DNA of 64,000 nt, taken from the NCBI RefSeq assembly GCF_030818955.1, contig NZ_JAUTBF010000001.1, positions 3,534,001-3,598,000 of the forward strand, in the 5' to 3' direction. This DNA is from Microbacterium trichothecenolyticum (lineage in GTDB: Bacteria; Actinomycetota; Actinomycetes; Actinomycetales; Microbacteriaceae). The notes below the pieces were generated by a model that searched no databases, had not been told where the DNA came from, and saw nothing but the letters and a program-made list of their open reading frames with translations. Each line of letters starts with the position of its first letter. The stretch's first letter is position 1. Below are positions 51,039-61,609 of this stretch, one piece after another. The translations under genes and the position numbers were made by a program.

Positions 51039-51629
51039 TCACTGTGGCGGGAGCCGTGCGAGATCCCTGAGCCCGACGAGTGCGGCGACGGGTTTGAGCA
51101 AGACGATCTCACCGAAACGGTGGTCGGCCCCGCGGCGCAGCCGTTCGGCGAGGTCAGGCCGAAGCCGCCACAAGTAGGCGCGCCCCTTCTCCGCGTGAAG
51201 GGAGTTGGAGACGATCTTGACGGACTCGGCACGCTCGATCAGCGGGACAGCGTTCTGGATGTTCTCCCACGTCGTTCGGCTCTGGGTATCGAGCAGGATG
51301 GTCCCGGTGAATCCGCGTCGGTGCGCGTACTCGCTCAGCACCTCTGCCTCCGAAACCGGGCCCGCGACACCGCCTCCGCACAAGACCAGCATTCGTTCGC
51401 CCGCGTCAGGATGGAACGATCGCAACCCCGCTCGCAACCGATAGCGGTTGACGTGATTCGCTCGACTCCCGCGGTTGCGGTACCCGAGGACCACGACGGC
51501 CTCCGAGGCGGGCGGGCGCTCCGAACGACAGCCGAGCCTGCGACCCGACGCCCGAGCGTGTGCGAGGTCCGCGGACACCACGACAGCGAGCACGACCCCC
51601 ACGACAAGCACTACAGCGCGACGCACCAT
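51039..51629 (-). CDS. YdcF/SanA-like DUF218 membrane-anchored protein
   Basis: 196 residues: an uncleaved N-terminal helix (VVLVVGVVLAVVVSADLA), then a DUF218 core with AVVVLGYRNRGSRA, LVLCGGGVAGPVSEAEVLSEY, LDTQSRTTWENIQNA and VSNSLHAEKGRAYLW. These proteins face the outside and are linked to envelope integrity. It has lower G/C than its neighbours and stands alone between GNAT and NUDIX genes. Confidence 0.85.
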   Translation of the reverse strand: MVRRAVVLVVGVVLAVVVSADLAHARASGRRLGCRSERPPASEAVVVLGYRNRGSRANHVNRYRLRAGLRSFHPDAGERMLVLCGGGVAGPVSEAEVLSEYAHRRGFTGTILLDTQSRTTWENIQNAVPLIERAESVKIVSNSLHAEKGRAYLWRLRPDLAERLRRGADHRFGEIVLLKPVAALVGLRDLARLPPQ

Positions 51630-51733
51630 GCCCAGAGGTTACCCAGACCCGCAGTCGGCGATGACGACCGACGACTTCGTCGGACATGCCCTCTGCCGCG
51701 GCGGCGCGACGCCTGCTCTGACAGAATCCTCCC

Positions 51734-52201
51734 GTGACCGACGAGACCACCCCGAGAACTCGACACACCGCCCGCGTCCTCGTGTTCGACGAGAACGGTG
51801 CCCTGCTGCTGATGAAGCAGCACTGGGGCCGGCGCGTGCGTCCCGCGCGCTGGCTCACGGTCGGCGGCGGGATCGATCCGGGGGAGGATGCCGCGACCGC
51901 GGCCGTACGCGAACTGTACGAGGAGACGGGACTCACGGCGGATGCCGTCGGCGAGCCGGTCGCGTACCGCGAGATCGTGCTGCCCCCGGCCGAGGAGTAC
52001 GAGCGTCGCACCGCGGTGTACTTCGTGCTGCGCACCCCGCGGTTCGAGATCGCCCGAGACGCGTGGACCGAGAGCGAGAAGGACGACATCGTCGACGTGC
52101 GCTGGTTCACGCCGGCCGAGCTCGCCGCTTCCGACGACGACTTCGACCCCGAGGACGTCCGCGCAATCGTGGCCGAGATCGGGGGAGCGCCCCGTGGCTG
52201 A
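51734..52201 (+). CDS. NUDIX hydrolase
   Basis: 155 residues with the Nudix box GGIDPGEDAATAAVRELYEE (G-x5-E-x7-RE-x2-EE form, about 46-68), which binds Mg2+ to cleave nucleoside diphosphates linked to another group. The start is GTG at 51734. It overlaps the MgtC gene by eight bases. Substrate undefined. Confidence 0.9.
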   Translation: MTDETTPRTRHTARVLVFDENGALLLMKQHWGRRVRPARWLTVGGGIDPGEDAATAAVRELYEETGLTADAVGEPVAYREIVLPPAEEYERRTAVYFVLRTPRFEIARDAWTESEKDDIVDVRWFTPAELAASDDDFDPEDVRAIVAEIGGAPRG

Positions 52202-52928
52202 CCTCGACTTCGTGCTGCGTCTGCTGCTGGCCGCCGGATGCGGCGCCGTCATCGGCCTCGAGCGGCAGTACCGCTCCCGCACCGCCGGCCTGCGCACGCA
52301 GGCGCTCGTGGCGATGGGGGCGGCCGCGTTCGTGCTGTTCGGCAGCGAGCTGGGCGTCGGTCAGGGGTCGCTGCAGATCGTGGCGTACGTCGTGTCGGGC
52401 GTCGGGTTCCTGGGCGGTGGTGTGATCCTGCGTCAGGGGCTGTCGGTGCAGGGTCTGAACACGGCCGCCACGCTCTGGTGCTCCGCGGCCGTCGGGTGCC
52501 TCGCCGCCGGGGGACTGGTGGTGCCGGCGCTGGCGATGACCGTGCTCGTGCTCGTCGTGCACCTGCTGCTGCGCCCCCTGGGTCGTCTGGTCGACCGCGC
52601 GCCCGATGCCCATGCCGAGACGATCGGCGCGTTCGTGCTGACCGTGCGTGCGCTCGACGAGCGCGAGCAAGAGGTTCGAGAGCTGCTGTCCGACGCCCTG
52701 GAGTCGCCCGACATCCTCGTGCACGCCATGTCGAGCCACCCCGATGGGCCTGCGGAGAAGGGCGTGGTCGTCCTCGAGGCCGAGCTGCTCGTCGAGGGCG
52801 ACGCCGCCGAACTGCTCGACGCGGTGCTGACACGGATGTCGCGAGACACGGGCGTGCGCGAGATGTCGTGGCGGGCCGACGACACCCCGCTCGAGGTGCG
52901 CAGCCGCCCCCGACTCGGGCGGGCCTGA
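52194..52928 (+). CDS. MgtC/SapB family membrane protein
   Basis: 244 residues. The MgtC domain (first 150) has five helices with GAVIGLERQYRSRTAGLRTQ, VVSGVGFLGGGVILRQG and GLNTAATLWCSAAVG; an ACT-like C-terminal domain follows. The start is GTG at 52194, inside the NUDIX 3' end. Linked to low-Mg2+ survival in other bacteria, though its precise role is unsettled. Confidence 0.92.
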   Translation: MADLDFVLRLLLAAGCGAVIGLERQYRSRTAGLRTQALVAMGAAAFVLFGSELGVGQGSLQIVAYVVSGVGFLGGGVILRQGLSVQGLNTAATLWCSAAVGCLAAGGLVVPALAMTVLVLVVHLLLRPLGRLVDRAPDAHAETIGAFVLTVRALDEREQEVRELLSDALESPDILVHAMSSHPDGPAEKGVVVLEAELLVEGDAAELLDAVLTRMSRDTGVREMSWRADDTPLEVRSRPRLGRA

Positions 52929-52950
52929 CCGCCGTGTAAGATCGTCTGTT

Positions 52951-53039
52951 GGAAGTGTGTCCGAGCGGCCTAAGGAGCATGGCTGGAATCCATGTAGGCG
53001 GGGTAACTCGCCTCGCAGGTTCAAATCCTGTCACTTCCG
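52951..53039 (+). tRNA. tRNA-Ser (anticodon GGA)
   Basis: Acceptor stem GGAAGTG pairs with CACTTCC (53032-53038), discriminator G at 53039 and CCA encoded at 53040-53042. The anticodon loop CTGGAAT shows GGA, reading UCC/UCU codons. The long variable arm and GGTTCAAATCC T-loop are typical of tRNA-Ser. A hairpin terminator follows after three bases. Confidence 0.97.
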
Positions 53040-53045
53040 CCACGA

Positions 53046-53077
53046 GATGAGCCCCGCCCTCACGGGTGGGGCTCATC
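53046..53077. terminator. Terminator after tRNA-Ser, shared with the fic 3' end
   Basis: GATGAGCCCC (53046-53055) pairs exactly with GGGGCTCATC (53068-53077). The last codons and stop of the convergent fic gene (53060) fall inside it. Confidence 0.75.
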
Positions 53078-53755
53078 TGCATTCTGCGGGCCGACCATGG
53101 AGAGCTTCAGTGCAGCGATCTCGCCGGCTGACCAGCCCTCGCGCGTCTCTGCCTCCGGCGCCGTAACGACCTTGTCGAACATGCGGATCAACGGTCCGAG
53201 GTCCTGTTGATCGGACCCCGCGCGTGCCGCGAGATGGTTCTCCTCGCCGTGGACGGGGCGCCAGTCGAGTTGCCACCCAGCTGCCAACGCGACGCGATTC
53301 CAGTAGATGCGCTGCACCCGCCCATTTCCCTCTCGGAAGGGGTGGACGTCCTTGATCTTCTCGTAGTGGTAGGCGAGTTGCTCGACGAACTCTTCGCGGC
53401 GTAGGCCGACAAGGTGGGCGTCCTCAGCCAGCTCGCCGAAACAGATGCTCGCCGCTCGCTCGATATATCCGACGGGGAGGAAGAACTCGGCACCCGGCAC
53501 GTTCTTCCGAACGTCGATCGTCCTCACCTGCCCCGCCCGATCGTAGACATCCTGGAACAGGTGAAGGTGGATCCGCATCAGCTCCTGCAGATCGTTCGTC
53601 GCCGGAACTGGCTCGTCGAGCAGTTGAAGTGCTCGCACGAAGGAGAGATCAGCTTCGGCGGCGCTGAGATCCACGGGGGAGGTCAGCCCGAGACGATTCC
53701 GCAGGACGTTCGTTCCCGGGATGAGATACGGGTCGACAATCTCAGGAGAGGCCAT
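53060..53755 (-). CDS. Fic/VbhT-type AMP-transferase toxin
   Basis: 231 residues. The Fic core has the complete active-site motif HPFREGNGRVQR (138-149): His as base, Glu/Asp for Mg2+ and Arg for ATP. A FFLPVGYIERAAS flap is visible near 91-103. Fic toxins AMPylate targets such as gyrase. The start at 53755 overlaps the antitoxin by 14 bases. G/C content and codon use are lower than in neighbours, fitting acquisition at the tRNA gene. Confidence 0.92.
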   Translation of the reverse strand: MASPEIVDPYLIPGTNVLRNRLGLTSPVDLSAAEADLSFVRALQLLDEPVPATNDLQELMRIHLHLFQDVYDRAGQVRTIDVRKNVPGAEFFLPVGYIERAASICFGELAEDAHLVGLRREEFVEQLAYHYEKIKDVHPFREGNGRVQRIYWNRVALAAGWQLDWRPVHGEENHLAARAGSDQQDLGPLIRMFDKVVTAPEAETREGWSAGEIAALKLSMVGPQNADEPHP

Positions 53756-53915
53756 ATCGGGTGCGCACCCGATCGACGAGCTCGGTCGAGTCGATCGTCC
53801 CGGCAACGTACGCGTCTGCGTCGGTGAGGGTCGCATTGCTGATGCGCAGCCCTTCGATCTCGGCGCTGTGGATTGCCGCCTCGACGTTCTTCGCCCGCGC
53901 TGCGGTGGTCTTCAT
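53742..53915 (-). CDS. VbhA-like Fic antitoxin
   Basis: 57 residues from the ATG at 53915, chosen because GGGAG lies five to six bases upstream; an ATG seven codons earlier is possible. It contains the inhibitory helix motif S17-x-x-x-E21-G22 (HSAEIEGLRI), whose Glu blocks the ATP gamma-phosphate site of the partner Fic protein in class I modules. Overlap with fic ensures coupled synthesis. Confidence 0.88.
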   Translation of the reverse strand: MKTTAARAKNVEAAIHSAEIEGLRISNATLTDADAYVAGTIDSTELVDRVRTRYGLS

Positions 53916-54039
53916 CTCCACTCCCGTCCGTTCCATCCCAGTCTACGAGCCAGGGCGGACTCTCAGCGGAGCCCCGGCGCATACCGCGTGATCATCGGCG
54001 CGATGCAGCGCAGTCGCGCCCGCGAATACGCTCGCCTGT

Positions 54040-54405
54040 GTGAGTGACGACGTCAGAAACGTGTACGAGGCTTTGTCGACGATCAGCGAGCACTGGCAGC
54101 CTCACCGATTGACGAGCATCAACGACTACGACGTGAAGGTCGTGAAGCTCCAGGGAGAGTTCGTCTGGCACACCCACCCCGACACCGATGAACTCTTCCT
54201 CGTGGTGAGCGGAGAGCTGACGATCCAGCTCCGCGATCGTGACGTCGTGCTCGGACCGGGCGATGTCTTCGTCGTGCCGCAAGACGTCGAGCACTGTCCC
54301 AAAGCCGCTGACGAGGTGCACGCGATCCTCTTCGAGCCCAAGGGCACCGTCAACACGGGAGACGCGGGCGGCGACATGACGGCTGAGCTGCGGGAGTTCG
54401 TCTAA
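54040..54405 (+). CDS. Cupin-domain protein
   Basis: 121 residues. Cupin motif 1 is WHTHPDTDELFLVVSGEL (His-His-Glu metal site) and motif 2 GPGDVFVVPQDVEHCP. Start GTG at 54040; a TACGCT -10 lies seven bases upstream, implying a leaderless message. Its stop overlaps the HAD gene's 3' end by four bases. Function beyond metal or small-ligand binding is open. Confidence 0.87.
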   Translation: MSDDVRNVYEALSTISEHWQPHRLTSINDYDVKVVKLQGEFVWHTHPDTDELFLVVSGELTIQLRDRDVVLGPGDVFVVPQDVEHCPKAADEVHAILFEPKGTVNTGDAGGDMTAELREFV

Positions 54406-55067
54406 AACCTTGCTCGGCGGACCGCCGCGAGAACCTCCGACGGAGTCGTTTCGGTGATGTCGGGGGTCCACGTGGGCGACCACGGTCTCGAATGACTCAC
54501 CCACGCTGTCGAGATGCCCGCCGCGCGTGCGCCGGACATGTCGGCAATCGGGTGATCTCCGACCATCCACGGCACCGCTGTTCCCGACCCGTACCGCAGC
54601 GCCGACTCGAAGATCAGTCGATCGGGTTTTTTGGCGCCGACTTCTTCGGAGATGAGGGCGGCATCGATCAATGTGTCCAAGCCTGAGGCGGTGATCTTCC
54701 GCTTCTGCTGAACGGTATTGCCGTTGGTCACGATCACCAGTGCGGCCCCGGCGTTCTTGAGCAGCCGCAGCTCGGACAGCACATTGCCATAGCAGCGTGT
54801 GTGCGTCACGACCCCGTCACGCATGGCACTGACCAGGCTCTCGGGCGACTGCGTGCACCCGAAGCGGTCGATGATGTCCACCGCCAATTCGGCGCGAGCG
54901 CGATAGCCGCCCATATCCTGCGCGACCAGCCAGTCGACGTCGTCGCGGTCGCCGCCCATCGACGACACGAACTCCTCCGCCCACCGAGTGAATGCACCGT
55001 CACGATCGACCAGGGTGTTGTCGAGGTCGAGCAGAAGTCGCACGCCGCCAGAGTAGCCGCGGTGCAT
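54402..55067 (-). CDS. HAD superfamily hydrolase
   Basis: 221 residues. Motif I LLLDLDNTLVDRDG (Asp nucleophile), motif II VIVTNGNT, motif III Lys in GAKKPDRLIF and motif IV WMVGDHPIADMSGA, a full HAD phosphatase set with a helical cap. The start is ATG at 55067, or GTG at 55043 (VRLLLDLD); neither has a strong ribosome site. Likely a small phosphatase. Confidence 0.88.
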   Translation of the reverse strand: MHRGYSGGVRLLLDLDNTLVDRDGAFTRWAEEFVSSMGGDRDDVDWLVAQDMGGYRARAELAVDIIDRFGCTQSPESLVSAMRDGVVTHTRCYGNVLSELRLLKNAGAALVIVTNGNTVQQKRKITASGLDTLIDAALISEEVGAKKPDRLIFESALRYGSGTAVPWMVGDHPIADMSGARAAGISTAWVSHSRPWSPTWTPDITETTPSEVLAAVRRARF

Positions 55068-55142
55068 GTCGTGAGCGCCGTCCGTTGCGTCAGAGTTTCG
55101 CCCAGGCTGCCGACGGGGAGCGTTCGACCCTGTCCCGGCGTG

Positions 55143-55796
55143 TCACGACTTCGCCGCCCGGGGCACCTCGACGGCCAAGACGACCGCGACCAGGCCGAGC
55201 ATGCTTCCCGTGACGCGGCGCTGCCAGCGCAGCCAGGCGGGGCGGGAGGCGATGAAGCCCGCGATCGACCCGGCCGCGAGCACGATGGTCGCGTTGACGA
55301 TCAGACTCCCGACGATCTGGATGCCACCCAGGGCGAAGCCCTGGGCGACGGTGTCGCCGGCGTGCGTGTCGACGAACTGGGGGATGAGTGCGAGGTACAT
55401 CACCGCGGCCTTGGGATTGAGCAGGTTGGTGACGAGCCCCATCCGGAACGGCTTGCCCGGGGAGTCGGGGGCGAGCGGACGGGTCTCGAACACGCCGATC
55501 CCGCCCGGGCGCAGTGTCTTCCACGCCAGGAAGGCCAGGTACAGCACGCCGGCTGCCTTCAGTCCGATGTAGAGCCACGGAACGACGACGAACACGACCG
55601 CCAGCCCGAGGTTCGCCATCGTCATGTAGACGACGAACCCGACGCCGGTGCCGGCGAGGGAGATCAGGCCGGCTGTACGTCCCTGTGCGATGCTGCGAGA
55701 GACGAGGGAGATCATGTTCGGGCCCGGCGTGAGCACCATGACGAGAGCGGCCGGGGCGATGCCGCCCGCAGCGCTCCACGAGACAGCATCGAACAT
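55143..55796 (-). CDS. LysE-family exporter (RhtB-like)
   Basis: 217 residues with six membrane helices and the family opening ALVMVLTPGPNMISLVSRSIAQGRTAGL, then GLVTNLLNPKAAVMYLALIPQF. The start at 55796 is favoured by GGGGAGAAG directly before the ATG; a longer start at 55838 is possible. Exports amino acids or related metabolites; substrate not determinable. Confidence 0.88.
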   Translation of the reverse strand: MFDAVSWSAAGGIAPAALVMVLTPGPNMISLVSRSIAQGRTAGLISLAGTGVGFVVYMTMANLGLAVVFVVVPWLYIGLKAAGVLYLAFLAWKTLRPGGIGVFETRPLAPDSPGKPFRMGLVTNLLNPKAAVMYLALIPQFVDTHAGDTVAQGFALGGIQIVGSLIVNATIVLAAGSIAGFIASRPAWLRWQRRVTGSMLGLVAVVLAVEVPRAAKS

Positions 55797-55897
55797 CTTC
55801 TCCCCGCAATCGGCTCTCGACACGTCGACGTCGCCCACGGTGCTGTAACGCCCTAATGCAGCACAACCCTTACCTCGGCGTGCTCGTTCGACAGCGT

Positions 55898-58205
55898 CTA
55901 GCGACCGACCGGCTCCGACGCCGCGGTCGCCTCGCCCGAGCGGACGAAGAGCGAGCGCGGCAGCAGGCGCGCGACGATCCGGCGGGCCACAGGGGCCCCG
56001 GCTGTCAGCCGCTCGCGCACGCTCTCGACGGCGGCCGCCAACCTCGCGCCGGTCGACGGATCGATCGCGTCCTCGGCGTAGCTGACCCGTTCCAGCGCCT
56101 CGCGCAGCGTGTCGACGTCATCGGTGTCGGCACCGTGCTCGTGAGAAAGACGCGCAGCGAAGGCACGGGGCGACTCGGCGCCGGGGGCGGGGATGCCGAG
56201 GTCCACGGCATCCTCTCGCATCGCCGTCCAGGCGGCGATGGGGTCGCCGGCGCGCGCGGCGCGCAGACGCCCGCGTCGGCGCACCGACCGCAGCACCGCC
56301 GGGGCCGCAGCCAGGAGCACGAGGAGCACACCGCCGAGAGTCGCGGGAATCCACGACGCCCCCGCGCCGGAGGCGGCACCGGTGCCGACACCGTTCTGCT
56401 CGCCCACGTCGAGGGCACCGCCCTGCGTGGGCGCCGTCGAGGGCTGGCTGTTCGGGGTCGCGGCATCCTGCTGCGGAGTCGACGGGGCGCTCGAGGCGCC
56501 GTTCGGCGACGAGGGAGTGAAGCTCGTCGGCACGCCGAGGCTGTTGGTCGGCTCGAACGGCACCCAGCCGATGCCGTCGAAGTACACCTCGGGCCACGCG
56601 TGCAGCTGGCTGGAGCTGACGGTGAAGGTCATCTGCCCCTGCGTCTGAGGACCGGTCGCCGTGCCGGGGAGGTATCCCACCACGATGCGGGAGGGCATGC
56701 CGAGCGTGCGCGCCATCACGGCGAAGGCCGAGGCGTAGTGCACGCAGTACCCCGATCGCACCTGCAGGAAGTCGGCGACGGCATCCAGCCCGGCGCCGTC
56801 GAAGCCGGCTTCGACGGGGGCATCGAGCGAGTAGCGGAAGGCGCTGCTGCGGAACCACGTCTGCAGGGCGATCAGTGCGTCGTACGGGTCCTGGGTGCCC
56901 GCCGTGACCTCGCGCGCGGTGTCGCCGATGATCGCCGGAACCTCGGCGGGAAGGGCGAGCACCGCATCACCGAGGTTCGCGCCCCCCACCGACCGGGCAC
57001 GGATCTGCTCGAGCGACGGGCGTGGCACCGTCGACTGCACCTGGTACACCTGGTCGCGCGTGGAACCCGCGCGCGAGACGACGGTGCGGTTCTGCGGGAG
57101 CCCGAGCCAGTCGCCCTGCAGGCCGGTCACGGTGGATGCCGGGTAGGGCAGGGGCAGCCACGGGCTGTCGAGCTGATCGATGTCGATATCTGTGGTCCAG
57201 TCGTCCACCGCGATACCGTCGTCGACGACGAGAGGGTCGAAGACGGGCGCGTCGTCGCGCACCGGCACGGTGTCGGAGCTGTCGGGCTGCCACACCGACC
57301 CGTCGAAGCTCGACAGGGTCACCGCGCGCAGGTACGGCGGTGTCGGACCGGTCGTGCGCACGGTCAGCACCTCGACCTCGCGCGGCTGACGCAGGTCGTT
57401 GCCGAGCTCGAGGTTCGGGTTGATGGTGGTGCCCGCCCCACCGCTGCCGCCCGTGGCGAAGCGCAGCCCCGGTTGGGGGAGCAGCGGAGTGGCGACGACC
57501 GCGACGATCACGGCCACCGCCGCGACTCCTAGCGCCGTCGCCGACGCCCCGACACGTCGCGTAGAGCGGGGCGGGCGCGCCGACGGCTCGATCAACGAGC
57601 GCGCGCGGGTGTCGACGCGCAGCAGGAACAGCACGGCCACGGCCAGCAGAACGAAGGCCACCACGTCGACGTCGGACGGGATCGCGATGGTGGGGATGAG
57701 GGAGACGGCCACCAGTCCCACCGCCGCGAGCAGCGGCATACGGGCCGTCAGCACCACGTGGTCGAGCACGACGGCGAGTGCGCCGACCGCGGCGACGAGC
57801 AAGAAGCTCAACCCGAAACCGGGGACGACGGGGGCGACACCCACCCGGATCTCTTCGGCGGCGGCGTCGAGCAGACCGGGAACGGATGCCACCGTGGCCG
57901 GTGTCGGGATCACGCCCAGCACGGCGCTGGACCGGCCGGAACAGCGCGGTCAGCACCAGCACCCAGACGACGACCTCGACGACGCTGGCGACGAAGGCGG
58001 GAAGGCGCGAGAGACGCACGCACAGGCCGGCAGCGAGCACCGCCGCGACCGAGCCCGCCGCCTGCACGACCCATGACCCGGGGGCGATGACCGAGAACGC
58101 GGGCAGCATCGCGGCCGCGAGGGCGGCGAACAGCCCGAGGGTGAGCAGGAGGGCGTCGCGGCGGCGACGAGGGGAGCGCAGCACCGTCACGTCAGCGTCC
58201 GACAC
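55898..58205 (-). pseudogene. TgpA-like transglutaminase-domain membrane protein, frameshifted
   Basis: The last 674 codons (57922 to 55898) encode helices, then an external transglutaminase core with the triad in SGYCVHYAS, LHAWPEVYF and FDGIGW, a further helix and a DUF4129-like tail. The first three helices (LLLTLGLFAALAAAMLPAF... VVVWVLVLTALF) lie upstream in another frame, starting at GTG 58205 or 58190 and overlapping the DUF58 stop. The two frames meet near 57920-57935. Without the shift a gap would break an otherwise overlapping MoxR-DUF58-TgpA operon. Mutation and read error are both possible. Confidence 0.75.
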
Positions 58206-59412
58206 GCGCGTACCCCTGTTCGATCGCGTCGTCCCAGCCCGCGGCGACATCGCCGCCGGGAGGCAGCACCGCCGCTCGCCACCCCGCGCGCCGGAGCACG
58301 TCGAGGTCGGCGCGTTCGTCGACGACCAGCAGGAGGGGCAGCCCCGAGCGCTGCGCAGCAGCCCCGAGCAGTGCACGGTCGTCGTCCAGCAGGACGCCGG
58401 TGATCACGACGAGAGGACCGAGGAGCGCCGTGGCCGAGGCGGGAAGCACCCGGCGCGACGCGTCGTCGGGGCGTGCCGTGAGCGTCGCGAACAGCGCGGC
58501 GCATGCCCGGGCGGCCGGGTCGTCGCCGCCCTCGACGGGCTCGATCAGCAATGTGCCGTCGCTGTCGACGACGTCGACGGTGAAGCCTTCGTGCACGAGG
58601 CGCGCGAGCGTGGAGACGCACGCGGTCACCGCCGTCTCGAACGCGGGGTCGCGGCCCGGTGCCTCGGCGGCGGACGGTGACCATCGCGACACCGCCCGGT
58701 CGAACACGACGGTCGCGGCGGGGCTGGACTCCTGCTCCTCTTGGCGCACCATGAGCGTGTCGCGATGCGCGGTCGCCCGCCAGTGGATGCGCCGCATCGA
58801 GTCGCCCGGGGCATAGGGGCGCGCGACGAGGTTGTCGGCTCCCTGCCCGAGCTGCAGTGCGGCCGTCTGGCGTGTGCCCCCGGCTTCTCCCGGCGTCGAG
58901 ACGAGCGGGGCGAGGTCGACGACCGCCGGAGACACGGTGACCGGCGTCGTCCGCCCGAGACGCACGCGCCGTCGCACCAGCCCGAACGGATCGGTGACGG
59001 TCACCTCGAGCGGGCCGAGCGCGTGCACGCCGCGGATGGTGCCGACGACCTCGTACCGCAGCGTCACGGCCGCAGCGACAGGGAACGTCCCCTCGGCGCG
59101 CCCGTCGAGGCCCGAGGGAAGCTCGTCGCGCCAGCGGCCGGCCGGGGCGGGAAGGGCGCTGCGCAGACCGGCGCGCACGACGATCGTCGCGGAGGCTCCG
59201 ACCTCGGGGACGTCGGGCGAGACCGCGCGCGTGACCGCGACGGCGTCGCGGACGAGCAGCAGCGCGGCCGCGGACCCGGCGAGGAGCGCCGCCAGGAGCG
59301 TGCCGAAGTACATCAGTTCGGGGATTCCGGCGCGCTGCGCCACGACGAACGCGGCGATCGCCAGCAGCAGCGCCCCCGTGCCCCGCAGGGTGAGCGGCCA
59401 GAGTCGTCTCAC
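58192..59412 (-). CDS. DUF58 domain protein
   Basis: 406 residues: two N-terminal membrane helices (TGALLLAIAAFVVA, YFGTLLAALLAGSAAALLLV), then a vWA-like DUF58 domain with RPYAPGDSMRRIHWRATAHRDTLMVRQ, the family signature. The start is GTG at 59412, eight bases after the MoxR stop. In MoxR-DUF58-TgpA operons it probably works with the AAA ATPase in envelope protein maturation. Confidence 0.92.
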   Translation of the reverse strand: MRRLWPLTLRGTGALLLAIAAFVVAQRAGIPELMYFGTLLAALLAGSAAALLLVRDAVAVTRAVSPDVPEVGASATIVVRAGLRSALPAPAGRWRDELPSGLDGRAEGTFPVAAAVTLRYEVVGTIRGVHALGPLEVTVTDPFGLVRRRVRLGRTTPVTVSPAVVDLAPLVSTPGEAGGTRQTAALQLGQGADNLVARPYAPGDSMRRIHWRATAHRDTLMVRQEEQESSPAATVVFDRAVSRWSPSAAEAPGRDPAFETAVTACVSTLARLVHEGFTVDVVDSDGTLLIEPVEGGDDPAARACAALFATLTARPDDASRRVLPASATALLGPLVVITGVLLDDDRALLGAAAQRSGLPLLLVVDERADLDVLRRAGWRAAVLPPGGDVAAGWDDAIEQGYARVGR

Positions 59413-59419
59413 GTCGGAC

Positions 59420-60466
<1,047 letters not shown>

Positions 60467-60633
60467 GGCATCCCTCGGATCGCGTGGGCGGAGGCGCGTG
60501 GCGGCCACCGTGACCTGATCGTAACCCGGGTCGCCGACACCGAGGTCGGAAACGGGCGGGCGTTCAGGCGTCACTCGGCTGATGCACCGCCCCCTAGGAT
60601 CGGGGAGCGTTGGTCCATCCGAGGAGCCCGTGC

Positions 60634-61566
60634 ATGTCCGATGTCACCCCCTCCCTTCCCGCCTTCACCCACGTGCTCGCCGTCGACATCGGCGGGACCA
60701 AGGTCGACGCGGCCGTCGTGTCGCTCTCGGGCGAGGTCGTACGCGCGAGTGTCGCGCGCCGTCCGACCGGCCGCGACAACGATCGCGACACGATCGCCCG
60801 GAACGTGCGGGAGGTGGCCGAGACGGCGCTCGCGGCGGTCCCCGACGCGGTCGTCGGCGCGATCGGCGTCGGCAGCGCGGGGCCGGTCGACCTGGCCTCG
60901 CGCTCGGTGTCGCCGCTGAACCTGCCGCTGGCAGCGGGGCTTCCCATCGACGAGGTGCTCGGCGGTCTCGTCGACGGTCCCCTCCATCTCGCGCTCGACG
61001 GCACGTGCATCGCGCTCGCCGAGCACTGGCGGGGGGCGCTCGTCGGTTGCGACGACGCCATGGCGATCGTCGTGTCGACGGGCGTGGGCGGCGGGTTCGT
61101 CCTGGGCGGGCAGCCCGTCACGGGCGCCAGCGGCAACGCGGGCCACCTCGGCCAGATCTTCGTGCGCACGATCGAGGGCGACGAGGTCGTGGCATCCACT
61201 CTCGAGGCCGTCGCGGCCGGACCGGGGACGGTCGCCTGGGCTCAGCGGCAGGGGTGGCAGGGCGAGACCGGTCTCGACCTCGCGGCCGCCCACGCGGCGG
61301 GCGATCCGGTCGCGATCGCGGCCGTGAGCCGCTCGGCCACGGCCGTGGGGCAGGCGATCGCGGCGGCGGTGACGCTCTGCGACCTCGAGGCCGTCGCGAT
61401 CGCGGGAGGCTTCTCGCAGGTCGCGCCCGACTACATCGACCAGGTGCGCGCGGCGGCGCAGGCCGCCTCGCTCCACGCCTACGCGCGACGCTGCCGCATC
61501 GTCGGCTCGGGCCTCGACGGCGACGGCCCGCTGCTGGGGGCGGCGGCCCTCGCGCTGCAGTCCTGA
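60634..61566 (+). CDS. ROK family protein without the zinc motif
   Basis: 310 residues: ATP motif VDIGGTKVDAAVV, VGSAGPVDLASR, STGVGGGFVLGG and SGNAGHLGQI. The Cys-rich CxCGxxGCxE motif that normally follows the GHL segment is absent. A GGTSQ-type C-terminal region reads AIAGGFSQVAPDY. GAGGAG lies seven bases before the ATG at 60634. No DNA-binding domain, so a sugar kinase is expected, possibly for an acylated or unusual sugar. Confidence 0.88.
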   Translation: MSDVTPSLPAFTHVLAVDIGGTKVDAAVVSLSGEVVRASVARRPTGRDNDRDTIARNVREVAETALAAVPDAVVGAIGVGSAGPVDLASRSVSPLNLPLAAGLPIDEVLGGLVDGPLHLALDGTCIALAEHWRGALVGCDDAMAIVVSTGVGGGFVLGGQPVTGASGNAGHLGQIFVRTIEGDEVVASTLEAVAAGPGTVAWAQRQGWQGETGLDLAAAHAAGDPVAIAAVSRSATAVGQAIAAAVTLCDLEAVAIAGGFSQVAPDYIDQVRAAAQAASLHAYARRCRIVGSGLDGDGPLLGAAALALQS

Positions 61567-61609
61567 GGTTGAGTCTCCTTCAAGAGACCGCGGGACCGCG
61601 ACCGCCCGC

